This document shows, one piece after another, positions 1 to 10,357 of a stretch of DNA of 64,000 bases. The DNA comes from Vibrio parahaemolyticus. GTDB lineage: Bacteria > Pseudomonadota > Gammaproteobacteria > Enterobacterales > Vibrionaceae. Both the position numbers and the translations under genes were made by a program. The notes under the pieces were generated by a model that did not search any database, had not been told where the DNA came from, and saw only the letters and a program-made list of their open reading frames with translations. Positions within the stretch are counted from its first letter, which is position 1. The number at the start of each line of letters is the position of its first letter. The stretch lies in NCBI RefSeq assembly GCF_900460535.1, contig NZ_UHIL01000001.1:3232001-3296000 (forward strand), given 5' to 3'.

Positions 1-1398
1 AAATACTTCAAGTTCTGCCAGCGCATGAGACTCATCACCCAAAAGCGCTTCTGCAACAAACGGCGATGCGTATACGACAAAGTTGTCGGCATCGTACGCT
101 CGGTTTACACGAGTGATCTCGCGCAGAATCTCGTAACACACCGTTTCAACCGTTTTCACGGTGCCACGGCCTTCACAAGTAGGACAACCAGAACAAAGAA
201 TATGTTCAATACTTTCGCGCGTACGCTTACGCGTCATTTCAACCAGACCTAACTGCGTAAAGCCATTGATGTTGGTTTTCACGCGGTCTTTCGACAATGC
301 AGCTTCTAACGAAGTTAGTACTCGCTGACGATGCTCTTCTGACGCCATATCGATAAAGTCGATAATGATGATGCCACCTAGGTTACGCAGACGTAACTGG
401 CGAGCAATGGCTTGAGTCGCTTCAATATTGGTATTAAAGATGGTCTCTTCTAAGTTACGACGACCAACAAACGCACCCGTGTTGATGTCGATGGTGGTCA
501 TCGCTTCTGTTTGATCGATGATTAAGTAACCACCCGACTTGAGCTCAACTTTGCGCTCCAAAGAGCGTTGAATTTCGTTCTCAGTGTCGTACATATCAAA
601 GATAGGCTTGTCACCTTCGTAAAGCTCAAGCTTATCGGTCAGCTCCGGTACGTACTCAGAAGTAAACTCTTTGAGGTTCTCATATTCTAAACGTGAATCG
701 ACCAAAATCTTGTCGAGTTCCGTTCCAACGAAGTCACGCAAAATACGTTGTGCAAGACCAAGCTCGCCATACAGCGTTGAACGTGTCTTGTACTTAGAAC
801 GACGCTCCATGACTTTCAGCCATAAGCGTTTTAGGAACGCAGCATCTTGAGAGAGTTCTTTCTCGTCCGCCCCTTCTGCGGCCGTGCGGATAATAAAGCC
901 ACCGTGCTCATCGCAGTAGTGATTCACCACTTTTTTAAGGCGCTCACGTTCGCTTTCGCTTTCAATACGTTGCGATACACCAACGTGGCTAGCGCCTGGC
1001 ATAAAGACGAGATAACGGGAAGGAAGTGTGATGTCAGTAGTTAAACGCGCACCTTTAGTGCCAAGAGGATCTTTAACTACCTGTACGACGATATCCTGAC
1101 CTTGGCGAACCAGTTCAGAAATGTCACGAACTTGAAACTGCTGTTTCTCGTTCTCTGCCACACATTCAGTATGCGGAACGATATCAGACGCATGTAAAAA
1201 CGCCGCTTTATCTAAACCGATATCGACGAAAGCCGCTTGCATGCCAGGCAGCACTCGGCTTACTTTGCCTTTGTAAATGTTGCCCACAATGCCGCGACGA
1301 GATTCGCGCTCGATATGAATTTCTTGTAGTACTCCACCTTCAATCATGGCCACACGAGTTTCACTCGGGGTCACGTTAAGCAGCAATTCTGCACTCAT
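1..1398 (-). CDS. rng: Ribonuclease G, 3' end cut by window edge
   Basis: Endoribonuclease of the RNase E/G family, which matures the 5' end of 16S rRNA and helps degrade some mRNAs in the cytoplasm. The reading frame starts at an ATG at 1398 (MSAELLLNVTPSETRVA) and stays open for 466 codons to the window edge; RNase G is normally about 489 residues, so only a short C-terminus is missing. The S1-like domain lies near residues 35-130. The catalytic region follows, with IIIIDFIDM, and a CPTCEGRG-type zinc-link motif lies near residue 405-410. It sits 18 nt after maf in the same direction, the mreBCD-maf-rng order known from enterobacteria, so it is probably the last gene of that transcription unit. 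Identification is secure. Confidence 0.95.
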   Translation of the reverse strand, partial: MSAELLLNVTPSETRVAMIEGGVLQEIHIERESRRGIVGNIYKGKVSRVLPGMQAAFVDIGLDKAAFLHASDIVPHTECVAENEKQQFQVRDISELVRQGQDIVVQVVKDPLGTKGARLTTDITLPSRYLVFMPGASHVGVSQRIESESERERLKKVVNHYCDEHGGFIIRTAAEGADEKELSQDAAFLKRLWLKVMERRSKYKTRSTLYGELGLAQRILRDFVGTELDKILVDSRLEYENLKEFTSEYVPELTDKLELYEGDKPIFDMYDTENEIQRSLERKVELKSGGYLIIDQTEAMTTIDINTGAFVGRRNLEETIFNTNIEATQAIARQLRLRNLGGIIIIDFIDMASEEHRQRVLTSLEAALSKDRVKTNINGFTQLGLVEMTRKRTRESIEHILCSGCPTCEGRGTVKTVETVCYEILREITRVNRAYDADNFVVYASPFVAEALLGDESHALAELEVF

Positions 1399-1416
1399 GT
1401 GCACACCTCAAAACAA

Positions 1417-1986
1417 TTATAAAAATTCTTGAATTAGCTGATCGGTTTCGAACAAAGGTAAGCCTACTACAGCGTGATAACTGCCTTCGATTCGGGTGAC
1501 AAATCGCCCTCCGAGTCCCTGAATACCATAACTTCCAGCTTTATCGCATGGCTCTCCTGACTGCCAATATTGTTCGATTTCTTCGTGAGTCAGTGGCTTG
1601 AACCATACGTCAGTGGTGACGACCACCGAGTGTTGTTGTTCCGATGATACGACGCTCACCGCTGTCATCACTTGATGACGACGACCGGATAAGTCAGTAA
1701 GCATACGCTTTGAATCTTCAAAACTTTTTGGTTTCTCTAACACACGGTCATCGCATACTACGACCGTGTCTGAGCCCAATACAACGGAATCAGGCTTAGC
1801 CAACGCTAAGCCTGCCTGAGCTTTTTCCAAAGAAAGACGCAGCACGTAATCTTGTGCTTGCTCATCAGCCTGTTTGGCTTCTTCGATGTCCGGTAATACG
1901 ATATCAAAGTCATAGCCTAGTTGAGCAAGCAGCTCTTTTCTTCTCGGAGAACCCGAAGCGAGAACGAGAGATAGGCTCTTTTTCAC
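1417..1986 (-). CDS. maf: Maf-family nucleotide pyrophosphatase
   Basis: Maf/YhdE proteins hydrolyse dTTP, UTP and modified nucleotides to monophosphates, cleaning the nucleotide pool; older names call them septum formation inhibitors. The 189-residue length is normal. The N-terminal signature LASGSPRRKELL is at residues 9-20, GSDTVVV at 71-77 and KAGSYGIQG near 149-157, all hallmarks of the family. The start lies 4 nt after mreD ends, so translation is probably coupled within the mre cluster. The subfamily (dTTP/UTP versus m7GTP specific) cannot be fixed from these motifs alone, but linkage to mreBCD favours the YhdE (dTTP/UTP) group. Confidence 0.93.
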   Translation of the reverse strand: MKKSLSLVLASGSPRRKELLAQLGYDFDIVLPDIEEAKQADEQAQDYVLRLSLEKAQAGLALAKPDSVVLGSDTVVVCDDRVLEKPKSFEDSKRMLTDLSGRRHQVMTAVSVVSSEQQHSVVVTTDVWFKPLTHEEIEQYWQSGEPCDKAGSYGIQGLGGRFVTRIEGSYHAVVGLPLFETDQLIQEFL

Positions 1987-1990
1987 CGCA

Positions 1991-2479
1991 TTACCTTACG
2001 TGCCAAGCGCGACGAACTCGTCGCATTAATAAAAACATCCATGGCCAAAGTATACAGTTTATTGCCGCCGTCCACAGAGATAATGGATTAAATACTACGT
2101 CCTGGTTCAAATATTCCCCACAGAATATCAAAACTTCCAATAACGCAGTAAAAAAGGCAATTAAAATCGACTGTTGCCACAATGCCATGTTACGAATTAG
2201 CAAGAAATTCAGTGCCACCAAGTAGATGACAATGGACATCATCATGCCCCGAATTCCTAGCGTTGAACCAATGAGAATGTCCCACAATAAGCCCAACACT
2301 AACGCCGTGCCGACGTTTACTCGATGCGGCAATGCCAGCACCCAATAACACGTCACCAAAAATAGCCATGAAGGACGAAGTAGGTCCAATACACCTGGCC
2401 AAGGAATGGTTTGCAGTACTAGCGCAACGAAGAAACTAACACCAATCACCATTCTGCTACGCAATACATTACTGGCCAT
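1991..2479 (-). CDS. mreD: Rod shape-determining membrane protein MreD
   Basis: Inner-membrane member of the elongasome that works with MreB, MreC, RodA and PBP2 in lateral wall synthesis. At 162 residues it is of normal size. The sequence is almost entirely hydrophobic, with about five predicted membrane spans (for example around 13-30, 36-52, 55-72 and 100-120) and a basic C-terminus ending RRVRRAWHVR. Its ATG overlaps the 3' end of mreC by 11 nt, which implies translational coupling. The family is poorly conserved in sequence, so the call rests on topology and position between mreC and maf. Confidence 0.92.
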   Translation of the reverse strand: MASNVLRSRMVIGVSFFVALVLQTIPWPGVLDLLRPSWLFLVTCYWVLALPHRVNVGTALVLGLLWDILIGSTLGIRGMMMSIVIYLVALNFLLIRNMALWQQSILIAFFTALLEVLIFCGEYLNQDVVFNPLSLWTAAINCILWPWMFLLMRRVRRAWHVR

Positions 2480-3365
2480 TAGTTACCTCTTGTTCTTGCT
2501 CTAACCCGTCATTCGCATTGGATTGCAATACTTTGTGCTGACGATCTTCGTTTGGCCAGATCAACAGCAAGTATCGTAGACGATCAAACTCCACCACAGG
2601 TTCGGCTTTGATCGATGCAAACTCTTGACGAGTATCGTGATCAACATTCGTGACCGTCGCCACAGGGTAGCCTTCAGGGTAAATGCCTCCCAGACCGGAT
2701 GTCACAAGTAAATCACCAACTTGAATATCTGTACTGGTTGGAATGTGTTCCAGTTGGATTTCATCCATTTCACCATTACCTGATGCAATCACTCGAATAT
2801 CATTACGAATGACTTGAACTGGAATGGCATTTTTTGCATCTGTCAGTAGCAATACGCGCGCATTGTGCGCCGCAACAAACGTAACCTGACCGACAATACC
2901 TTTTTCGTTAATAACGGGCTGACCAACGTACACACCGTCAATTTGGCCTTTATCAATCACCACTTGATGACGATAAGGTGAAGTATCCACCGCCATTACT
3001 TCGGTCACGACCTTCTTCTCATCACGAACAAAAGACGAGCCAAGCAACTTACGCAAGCGTTGGTTCTCTTCTTTATATTGATCGAGCAAGATCAATTCGC
3101 TTTTTAGACGAAGCACTTCGCGCTTTAAGTTGCGATTGCCTTCTACTAATGCCTGACGAGTATTAAAACGTTCGAATACACCATCAAACATACTGCGAGG
3201 CATATTCGCTGCGTACTGAATTGGCGCAACCATACTGTTGAGTAGGTAGCGAACGTTGGAAAACGTATCTAGACGACTATCAGCCAGCATCAAGCTCGCC
3301 GACACGATGACAGCAAAAAACAGACGTAATTGCAGAGACGGGCCTCTGCCAAAAATCGGTTTCAT
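2469..3365 (-). CDS. mreC: Rod shape-determining protein MreC
   Basis: Bitopic periplasmic scaffold of the elongasome, linking MreB filaments to PBP2. The chosen start at 3365 gives MKPIFGRGPSLQLRLFFAV, closely matching the N-terminus of enterobacterial MreC; an in-frame upstream start at 3494 would add 43 residues unlike the family. The protein is then 298 residues. A membrane anchor spans about 13-30, a coiled coil about 70-108 (VEGNRNLKREVLRLKSEL), and the rest forms the double beta-barrel domain, with conserved GLGGIYPEGYPV near the C-terminal third. It follows mreB after a 137-nt gap with a hairpin and overlaps mreD. Confidence 0.94.
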   Translation of the reverse strand: MKPIFGRGPSLQLRLFFAVIVSASLMLADSRLDTFSNVRYLLNSMVAPIQYAANMPRSMFDGVFERFNTRQALVEGNRNLKREVLRLKSELILLDQYKEENQRLRKLLGSSFVRDEKKVVTEVMAVDTSPYRHQVVIDKGQIDGVYVGQPVINEKGIVGQVTFVAAHNARVLLLTDAKNAIPVQVIRNDIRVIASGNGEMDEIQLEHIPTSTDIQVGDLLVTSGLGGIYPEGYPVATVTNVDHDTRQEFASIKAEPVVEFDRLRYLLLIWPNEDRQHKVLQSNANDGLEQEQEVTNGQ

Positions 3366-3469
3366 CTTGTTTTTAACCTGATTGCTTCCATGATTATTGA
3401 GCCTTACTTGGCAACCTGAAACGCGTTCAGATATGGAGCATGTTTGAATTACAGAGAGAGCAGAAAAGA

Positions 3470-3496
3470 AGGTGAAGCCCGTTATGAGCTTCACCT
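3470..3496 (-). terminator. Hairpin between mreB and mreC, likely attenuator
   Basis: A perfect 9-bp inverted repeat (AGGTGAAGC / GCTTCACCT) with a 9-nt loop lies just after the mreB stop. Read on the minus strand it is followed by TTCTTTTCTG, a weak U-rich stretch. It could partly terminate transcription so that mreB is made in excess over mreC and mreD, or protect the mreB mRNA end. Inference only. Confidence 0.5.
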
Positions 3497-3502
3497 ACAT
3501 TT

Positions 3503-4555
<1,053 letters not shown>

Positions 4556-4594
4556 TCATCCTGCAAAAATTTAGAAGACAAAAATTGTCCTAAA

Positions 4595-4633
4595 TGTACC
4601 AATGCCTCGCTGTCACAGCAAGGCATTGGTACA
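4595..4633 (-). terminator. Long hairpin between mshQ and mreB
   Basis: A 13-bp perfect stem (TGTACCAATGCCT with its complement) is extended inside by GCTG-TCA-CAGC across one mismatch, giving a very stable structure. On the minus strand it lies after mshQ and before mreB; the following bases TTTAGGACAATTTTTG give a broken U tract. Most likely it terminates the msh pilin operon. No consensus promoter for mreB stood out in the remaining bases of the gap. Confidence 0.55.
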
Positions 4634-4697
4634 CAAACATGAGCAGAAAGCCTCAATTTCTTGCAGTTTCCTTACTTAACGCAAGAAACCGAAGTTG

Positions 4698-7600
4698 TTA
4701 CTGTCCGGTTAATCCCGGCTCGCCACGATAAATAACGCGATCATTACCACGGTGAATACCAAATGTGACAACGGAGGATGGATTTTCTTCGACAGTTTTT
4801 TTTCCGGCAAGTTCTTTTACCCAGTCGTACTTGAGCCAAGGTAAACCATTGGTTGAATCATCAAGATCTAACCAAACGCGCGTTTGCTGACGGTATGGTT
4901 CAGCTTGAGTTGCAGTAATTGAGCGAGAAGAACCTGAGGAAACAGTCCCACCACCTCCTAACGTGACTGCTTTCGGAGCAGCACTAGCACCTGTTGGCCA
5001 AATGTGACGCAAGGAATCCTTTTCCATCACTCCCATAACTTTTGTCTGGCTGTCATCTTGATTAACAATAAAACGCCCATCATTCCAATATTCGACTCTT
5101 AGCGGGATATGTAGCGTTGTACCCTGATTTCCACCTACATCATCAAGAGCAATGCGACCAAAGCGAATGTCTGGTTGGACATTAAGTTCTTTTGTACCAA
5201 TAGTCACACCAGTTTTGTCTACTGAGGATGAGGATTGAGCAATAGAAATTGAGGTATCCGATGATTTCTCTAAGTAGTTCAAAGGACCATCGGGTTTAGA
5301 CACCACTTTATTCCATACAAGATCATTTGCGCTAAATTTACCTACACTGTGTCCTGATACATGCGCATCGTTGGCATTATTCAACCAACTACCGGAGTAA
5401 TCACTCTGAGAAATAAACCTACCAACATTGTCAAAGTTGTTTTCATACAAGTTAAACTTCGCGAAGTAATTTTTGAAATAAGCATAATTACGCAGGGCTC
5501 CGCCCCCTTTTGACAACGCTTCAATATAGAATTGTTTTAGTCCAAAAGGCTGCCCCATATACGTAAAACTTTGTTCATTGGGGTATGCCCAAAGAGTGGA
5601 CATATCAGCATCTTTATTTTCGTAAACGCTAAATTGTCCGGGATAGAATCGACCAACCGTCAAATTACCATCTTGGATTTTAAACGCGCTGCTACCAAGA
5701 TACAGAGACTTACCTAAATCATTGCCGTTTGCGTCCGTTGCGATAGGTGCCATCGCCTTAAACTCAAAAGCTCCCACGTCAGACACAGATTGATCAAACG
5801 TCACACGGCCACTAGACCATTGACTTGATTCTGGTAGTTCTTCATTCAGAAGCTTGGCTAGCGCCCCATTGGACGGATACTTAACGCTGTTACTGATTAC
5901 AATAGTCTCTTCTTGGTAGTTTTTCGCTACAGAGCCACCATCTTGATAAGCGGTAATGGTCATATCAAACTCTTCACCGGCAGCAATAAAACTGTTGCTA
6001 CAGCCCTCATCGGGTTTGGTGCAGGCTCCGTTTTTATCCGCTTTGGTTGCCGTTAACTCCAGATATTTAGGGAAGCTGACAAAGCTAGCAAAACCGGCGG
6101 AATCACTCACTCCATTCACACTCGCATTGAGCTTCACTCTGCCGGCTTCCGGGTATTTAATTTTAAAGTACGCCTTGCCCTGCGAGTCAAAGTACACATT
6201 ATTCAACACGGTACTTTTGGTCTTAAGTAACGTTGGCTCGCTGGTCCACTCAGCCGGGTTGTTGCCGACCTTTCTCTTGTACCAGATTGAAACCGACTGG
6301 GTTTTATCAACTGGCGCGACTTCATATTCCATCGACATCTTAACGTTACGCGACTCGCCATCTGCATCTGCCTTCGAGGAACAGAATGATAAGTGGTTTT
6401 CGCCTTGACTCTGCTGGTTAGCCACCACATCAGCCACGTTGACCGCCAAAACATTCTTAACAAAGGTCACATCACAGTTCTCTGCCGAGAGCGGGCCACC
6501 ATTAATACGACAGCGTGCGCCTTCAAAACCAAACTGCGGTACCGAGCTGCTGGCCACGCCCATGGTAATAGTACCGGACTCCGAAGCCTGCAGCGCTAAT
6601 TCCTTCTGGTTTTCAAGCGTGACCTGTGTACCACCGACCCAGTTGGCAATGGCATGTCCAACCGGAGGCGTCAGCGTCACATTAAGCGGCTTAAGCACTC
6701 CGTTATTGTATACGTCACGCGGATAACGCTTGCTACAATCCGTATTCATGCACGCACGTAGCTCCACTTGAGAAGCCTGACACGTACTGCCCGAGCCAGA
6801 GTAGTCAAACTCGAAGTGATGAATACCATCCGTTAATCGCGAGAACTTGTCCGCACAGACTTGGAAATTATCAATCTCGTGGGTATTGGTAGCCCAGCCG
6901 GTTGATGCGGTGACCGACAGGCGGAAGTTCTCAGGTACCGTATTAAAGTTACCTTGCTGGTAGACATCAAACTTCTCGATTAGTGTCTTCCATTGTTGTG
7001 AACCAATTTTTCTTTCCACCGAGAGATAGTATTTACCCGCCGTACGTGAGTTGAGAATTATTCTGTAGCGATGTAGACCTCCGTTGCGGTCATCAATATC
7101 TTCGGCTGGCTGCTCATTTTTTTTAAGCCCATAGCCTTTAATAAATTCATAGCCATTGAGCCATTTACCATTCGCGTCCAGAGCCGCCTCTCCTCGTATT
7201 CCTACCACATTCGGTTTAAGGGTTGGATCTTGCAGAATAGTTTCTCCACCGGTGCGATAATAGTTACCAAACTCGTCGAAACCAACCCCCAGCCACCCAC
7301 CAGCAAAACCTTCAACATCTTCACTGAGATGCTCCTCGGGATGGTTAATCTTTCGCTTCATCCCGTAGCCCAGCGGGCCACCAAACGCACCAGTTTGCGG
7401 CGGCACCTTGGCATCCGACAGCACTAGGGCAATACCATCGCCACCTGTACCACTATGAGCGTAATGGTCAAACTCAACCTGTAAATAGTTTTGTGCCGAT
7501 GGGAACACATAGTTGTAGGCCGACGCGGTAGCCTGATTCCGTATATTTTCATTCAGCCTAAAGCGCTTACCAGTCGCCTGCGGATGGGTACTGCTTTTAA

Positions 7601-9215
7601 ACCCCATCACTGACCAGTTGGCTAGGCTGCCGTTATCGAAGTTTTCGGGTGGTAATGGCTTACACTGCTTAGGCTGCTGCGGCGTCCAGCACGGCTGCGG
7701 ATAGTCCGGTTTGGCAACTTGGGTCAAACCTTGCATATCTAACCAGCGGCTGGTGACCGCACCGTCAATTTGTTCGCCGGTATCCAGCACCAGGCTCTTG
7801 GCAAGAATAAAGCCTTTAAACTGTTGTGACGCGGCGGTTTTGAAATGCACACTCGCCTGTGGCCCATAGATCACCGGCAATACCAAATCACTTTGTGTGG
7901 TACGGTAATCAAAATAGGCATCTTCGAGTTTAAAATCAGCATTGTTGCCGGTATACGAGCTGGGCGTCTGATTCGTACCCACCACATTCCAGGTAACGTT
8001 GCTACCAAAAATCAGCTTCGGCTTGGCGCCTATATTTTTGAAAGTTTTCACTGTCAGGTTGGTGTTATCGGCCAAATATAGTGAGAGATTGGACTTAGAC
8101 TCGTAAACCAACTCTTCTATTTTGCGTTCACCAGCGATCTTCAGTTCAACCTTTTGACTGTTTGCACTTTCAATAATCTTTAGTCGTTTAAGGTCGCGCT
8201 TCAAGCTGATGACAACGCGATCGCCGAATTCTTGGTAACTACAAACATCTGAACCATTACCACAAACCTTGCCATAGTATTTTTTTGCACTTGGATTCGT
8301 ACGAATAGCCTGTTGTTTAGTGGCGTTAAAGGTTGCGTTCAGAGCACTCGGTTTTTCCGCTTTGCGTCGCTCTGTCAGGCCATCACCACCCGCCAAACTG
8401 CCATCTCCCGCCAAACCATCTTTCGGGAAACAGCCAAACTCGTTATTACAGATATAAGGGGTTTTGTCCTTGTACAACTGTGAGGCCTGCTCACCGCTAT
8501 CAAAGCCCACGCGCAGGTTGCGCCACTCGCTGCCGCTGTCCCAGTTCTGTTTGTAGGTGTAGAAGTTGCGGCTGTCCGCCAGATATTCGTCAGACCAGCC
8601 CAACGCCCTGACAGTTGAATTAGTCACAATCAGTTTGCTTTCTTCCTGCTGCCAGCCTTGGACAGGTTCAGGGAAGAGCTGACACACATTATCCGGCACC
8701 GCAAAGCTGGGAGTCTGGTTAGGCGTCGGTCTCGGGCCAGGATTACAATCTAAACCAGAAAGCCCACGTCCGTTATCAAAGAAAACATCGGCCCGATCTG
8801 ACATGTTGGTGAAATAGTGGTTCTCTGCACTGGCCGCCTTAACCTGTACACCATTGTGATAAAGGAAATAATCCAAGTCGGCAGAATAGAGATTACCGTA
8901 CTTTCTTACATTGTGGTACTCAATGCGCAGGGTATAAATCTGGCCGTCATTTAAATCATATTCGCCAAAAATACCCGAAACCTGATCATCTGCCGACCAA
9001 AGCGGATGCAAAATCACATTGCCATTTCCACGGCCATTTCCGCCACCTTGTTTTCTTAAATAGATCACGCCATTCTGTTGATTAGCTTGATATTCAGCTT
9101 CGAACGCAAACGAATCTTTTAGCTGAACCGAACAAGACTCCGTATCTTGCCAGGTATCCGCGTATGAAAAGGCAGACAGTGATAGCGAAATTAAAAATAG
9201 TATGGTCTTTTTCAT
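4698..9215 (-). CDS. mshQ: MSHA biogenesis protein MshQ, giant secreted protein
   Basis: The last and largest gene of the mannose-sensitive haemagglutinin pilus operon; its exact role is unsettled, and a tip adhesin or surface component has been suggested. The 1505-residue product opens with a clear Sec signal peptide (MKKTILFLISLSLSAFSYA, cleavage near 19/20). Residues of about 515-800 form a concanavalin/L-type-lectin-like region, with HSGTGGDGIALVLSD and GGWLGVGFDEFGNYY. The C-terminal third (about 900-1505) resembles the DUF6701-type region of MshQ proteins and includes many paired cysteines. It starts 4 nt after mshP ends, so it is co-transcribed with the minor pilin genes. The first two thirds of the gene look richer in GC than the 3' third, which may reflect mosaic ancestry. 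Confidence 0.9.
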   Translation of the reverse strand: MKKTILFLISLSLSAFSYADTWQDTESCSVQLKDSFAFEAEYQANQQNGVIYLRKQGGGNGRGNGNVILHPLWSADDQVSGIFGEYDLNDGQIYTLRIEYHNVRKYGNLYSADLDYFLYHNGVQVKAASAENHYFTNMSDRADVFFDNGRGLSGLDCNPGPRPTPNQTPSFAVPDNVCQLFPEPVQGWQQEESKLIVTNSTVRALGWSDEYLADSRNFYTYKQNWDSGSEWRNLRVGFDSGEQASQLYKDKTPYICNNEFGCFPKDGLAGDGSLAGGDGLTERRKAEKPSALNATFNATKQQAIRTNPSAKKYYGKVCGNGSDVCSYQEFGDRVVISLKRDLKRLKIIESANSQKVELKIAGERKIEELVYESKSNLSLYLADNTNLTVKTFKNIGAKPKLIFGSNVTWNVVGTNQTPSSYTGNNADFKLEDAYFDYRTTQSDLVLPVIYGPQASVHFKTAASQQFKGFILAKSLVLDTGEQIDGAVTSRWLDMQGLTQVAKPDYPQPCWTPQQPKQCKPLPPENFDNGSLANWSVMGFKSSTHPQATGKRFRLNENIRNQATASAYNYVFPSAQNYLQVEFDHYAHSGTGGDGIALVLSDAKVPPQTGAFGGPLGYGMKRKINHPEEHLSEDVEGFAGGWLGVGFDEFGNYYRTGGETILQDPTLKPNVVGIRGEAALDANGKWLNGYEFIKGYGLKKNEQPAEDIDDRNGGLHRYRIILNSRTAGKYYLSVERKIGSQQWKTLIEKFDVYQQGNFNTVPENFRLSVTASTGWATNTHEIDNFQVCADKFSRLTDGIHHFEFDYSGSGSTCQASQVELRACMNTDCSKRYPRDVYNNGVLKPLNVTLTPPVGHAIANWVGGTQVTLENQKELALQASESGTITMGVASSSVPQFGFEGARCRINGGPLSAENCDVTFVKNVLAVNVADVVANQQSQGENHLSFCSSKADADGESRNVKMSMEYEVAPVDKTQSVSIWYKRKVGNNPAEWTSEPTLLKTKSTVLNNVYFDSQGKAYFKIKYPEAGRVKLNASVNGVSDSAGFASFVSFPKYLELTATKADKNGACTKPDEGCSNSFIAAGEEFDMTITAYQDGGSVAKNYQEETIVISNSVKYPSNGALAKLLNEELPESSQWSSGRVTFDQSVSDVGAFEFKAMAPIATDANGNDLGKSLYLGSSAFKIQDGNLTVGRFYPGQFSVYENKDADMSTLWAYPNEQSFTYMGQPFGLKQFYIEALSKGGGALRNYAYFKNYFAKFNLYENNFDNVGRFISQSDYSGSWLNNANDAHVSGHSVGKFSANDLVWNKVVSKPDGPLNYLEKSSDTSISIAQSSSSVDKTGVTIGTKELNVQPDIRFGRIALDDVGGNQGTTLHIPLRVEYWNDGRFIVNQDDSQTKVMGVMEKDSLRHIWPTGASAAPKAVTLGGGGTVSSGSSRSITATQAEPYRQQTRVWLDLDDSTNGLPWLKYDWVKELAGKKTVEENPSSVVTFGIHRGNDRVIYRGEPGLTGQ

Positions 9216-9219
9216 TATT

Positions 9220-9654
9220 CTAATCCTTTACCCAAACCTCTTGCTGACGCTGTACCTGTATAACCCCAGAACCACACGTTGCCGTGGCCTGCACCCTAAA
9301 CAGAGATTCAGCATCAAGGGTACCCTCATTGAAAGTACCTATATTTGTACATGCCATCGCATTAACCTTGCACCCACTTCCCACAGCTACTTGCGGAACG
9401 GCACCGCTGACCTCCCCACTGCATACGGCCGCGATATCTGTTGTACTGGCATTTAACGGATACATCTTGGTCAGTGCCCACTCATTTGCAGACTGAGCAA
9501 CAAACCAAGCTTTTGTTCCCAAAAACTCTCTTGTTAATCCGCTTTGATTCGACCATGTCACTTTCATTAAAGAGGAAGCCAAATATCCCATTACAATAAT
9601 GACGAATAACACGATGATTAGTACATTTCCGCTGGAGTTTCTTCTATGGGACAT
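9220..9654 (-). CDS. mshP: MSHA biogenesis protein MshP
   Basis: Minor pilus component of the msh operon with a PilX-like place in the gene order. The chosen start at 9654 gives MSHRRNSSGNVLIIVLFVIIVMG, a short basic leader then a hydrophobic helix; an in-frame start at 9705 would place 17 unlikely residues ahead. The protein is then 144 residues and overlaps the end of mshO by 11 nt. The helix lacks the glutamate at +5 seen in true type IV prepilins, so processing by prepilin peptidase is uncertain. Four or five cysteines lie in the C-terminal half. Function is assigned by locus order rather than by a catalytic motif. Confidence 0.85.
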   Translation of the reverse strand: MSHRRNSSGNVLIIVLFVIIVMGYLASSLMKVTWSNQSGLTREFLGTKAWFVAQSANEWALTKMYPLNASTTDIAAVCSGEVSGAVPQVAVGSGCKVNAMACTNIGTFNEGTLDAESLFRVQATATCGSGVIQVQRQQEVWVKD

Positions 9655-10357
9655 TGAGCACCTGCACATCTTGTTGATACACACTACGTTCACCATCCTG
9701 CTCAAACTCTAGATTTATATGAACTAAACCACCTCGTTGCAGAGTAGGCTCTAGATAACGCATACCACTTACGGACGTATCGACACTATCCGCAACCGTA
9801 ATACCATTTCGCGTAACTTGCTTGGCATCGAAACAGTAGCGAACCTCCGACTTATCTTGATAAATATAAAGACGGCTAGAAACAGAGGAGCCCGTAATCG
9901 TACTTGCCGCCCCTGTAACAACAAAAACCTTACCTGTTTTAGCTAAACCACCAATGGCTATATTTTGCGAAGAAGTTGATTGTAAATCTTCATATCGGCT
10001 TGGATTGATCACCATCCTGCGATTCGCAGGAATAGGATTAAGCGTTGAGTCATTACCTAGCAAAAACTCTAAGTCATTATTCTTAAACGTGTAAAAACCA
10101 GAATACTCAATCGGAACAAACTCTAAGCAATGGGAAGCATCCTTTGGAACATGAAAACTATTAGGTACAGCATGGCGGATTTCACGCGTCATCTTTTCTA
10201 AAACAAACTGAGCCTGCGTTTGTATCCGTTGGCGATCGATAGTATCAGCGTATCCTTTCACTCCTAACTGGACATAGCCAGCTATCCCCAACATGATGAA
10301 GCTACCGACCACAATCGTAACTATCATTTCCATTAAGGTGAAACCACGATCTTTCAT
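9644..10357 (-). CDS. mshO: MSHA minor pilin MshO
   Basis: Minor pseudopilin of 237 residues, thought to help prime pilus assembly or form the tip complex. It has a type III prepilin leader: MKDRG, then the cleavage site G/FTLMEM, with glutamate at +5 and a 20-residue hydrophobic helix. The globular part holds two cysteines. It starts within a TGATG junction that shares one base with the mshD stop codon, indicating coupled translation, and it overlaps mshP at its end. Confidence 0.92.
   Translation of the reverse strand: MKDRGFTLMEMIVTIVVGSFIMLGIAGYVQLGVKGYADTIDRQRIQTQAQFVLEKMTREIRHAVPNSFHVPKDASHCLEFVPIEYSGFYTFKNNDLEFLLGNDSTLNPIPANRRMVINPSRYEDLQSTSSQNIAIGGLAKTGKVFVVTGAASTITGSSVSSRLYIYQDKSEVRYCFDAKQVTRNGITVADSVDTSVSGMRYLEPTLQRGGLVHINLEFEQDGERSVYQQDVQVLNVP

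Noticed and set aside
3366..3494. 43-residue N-terminal extension of MreC
   Set aside because: The extension is unlike any MreC and overlaps the hairpin after mreB; MKPIF is the conserved start.
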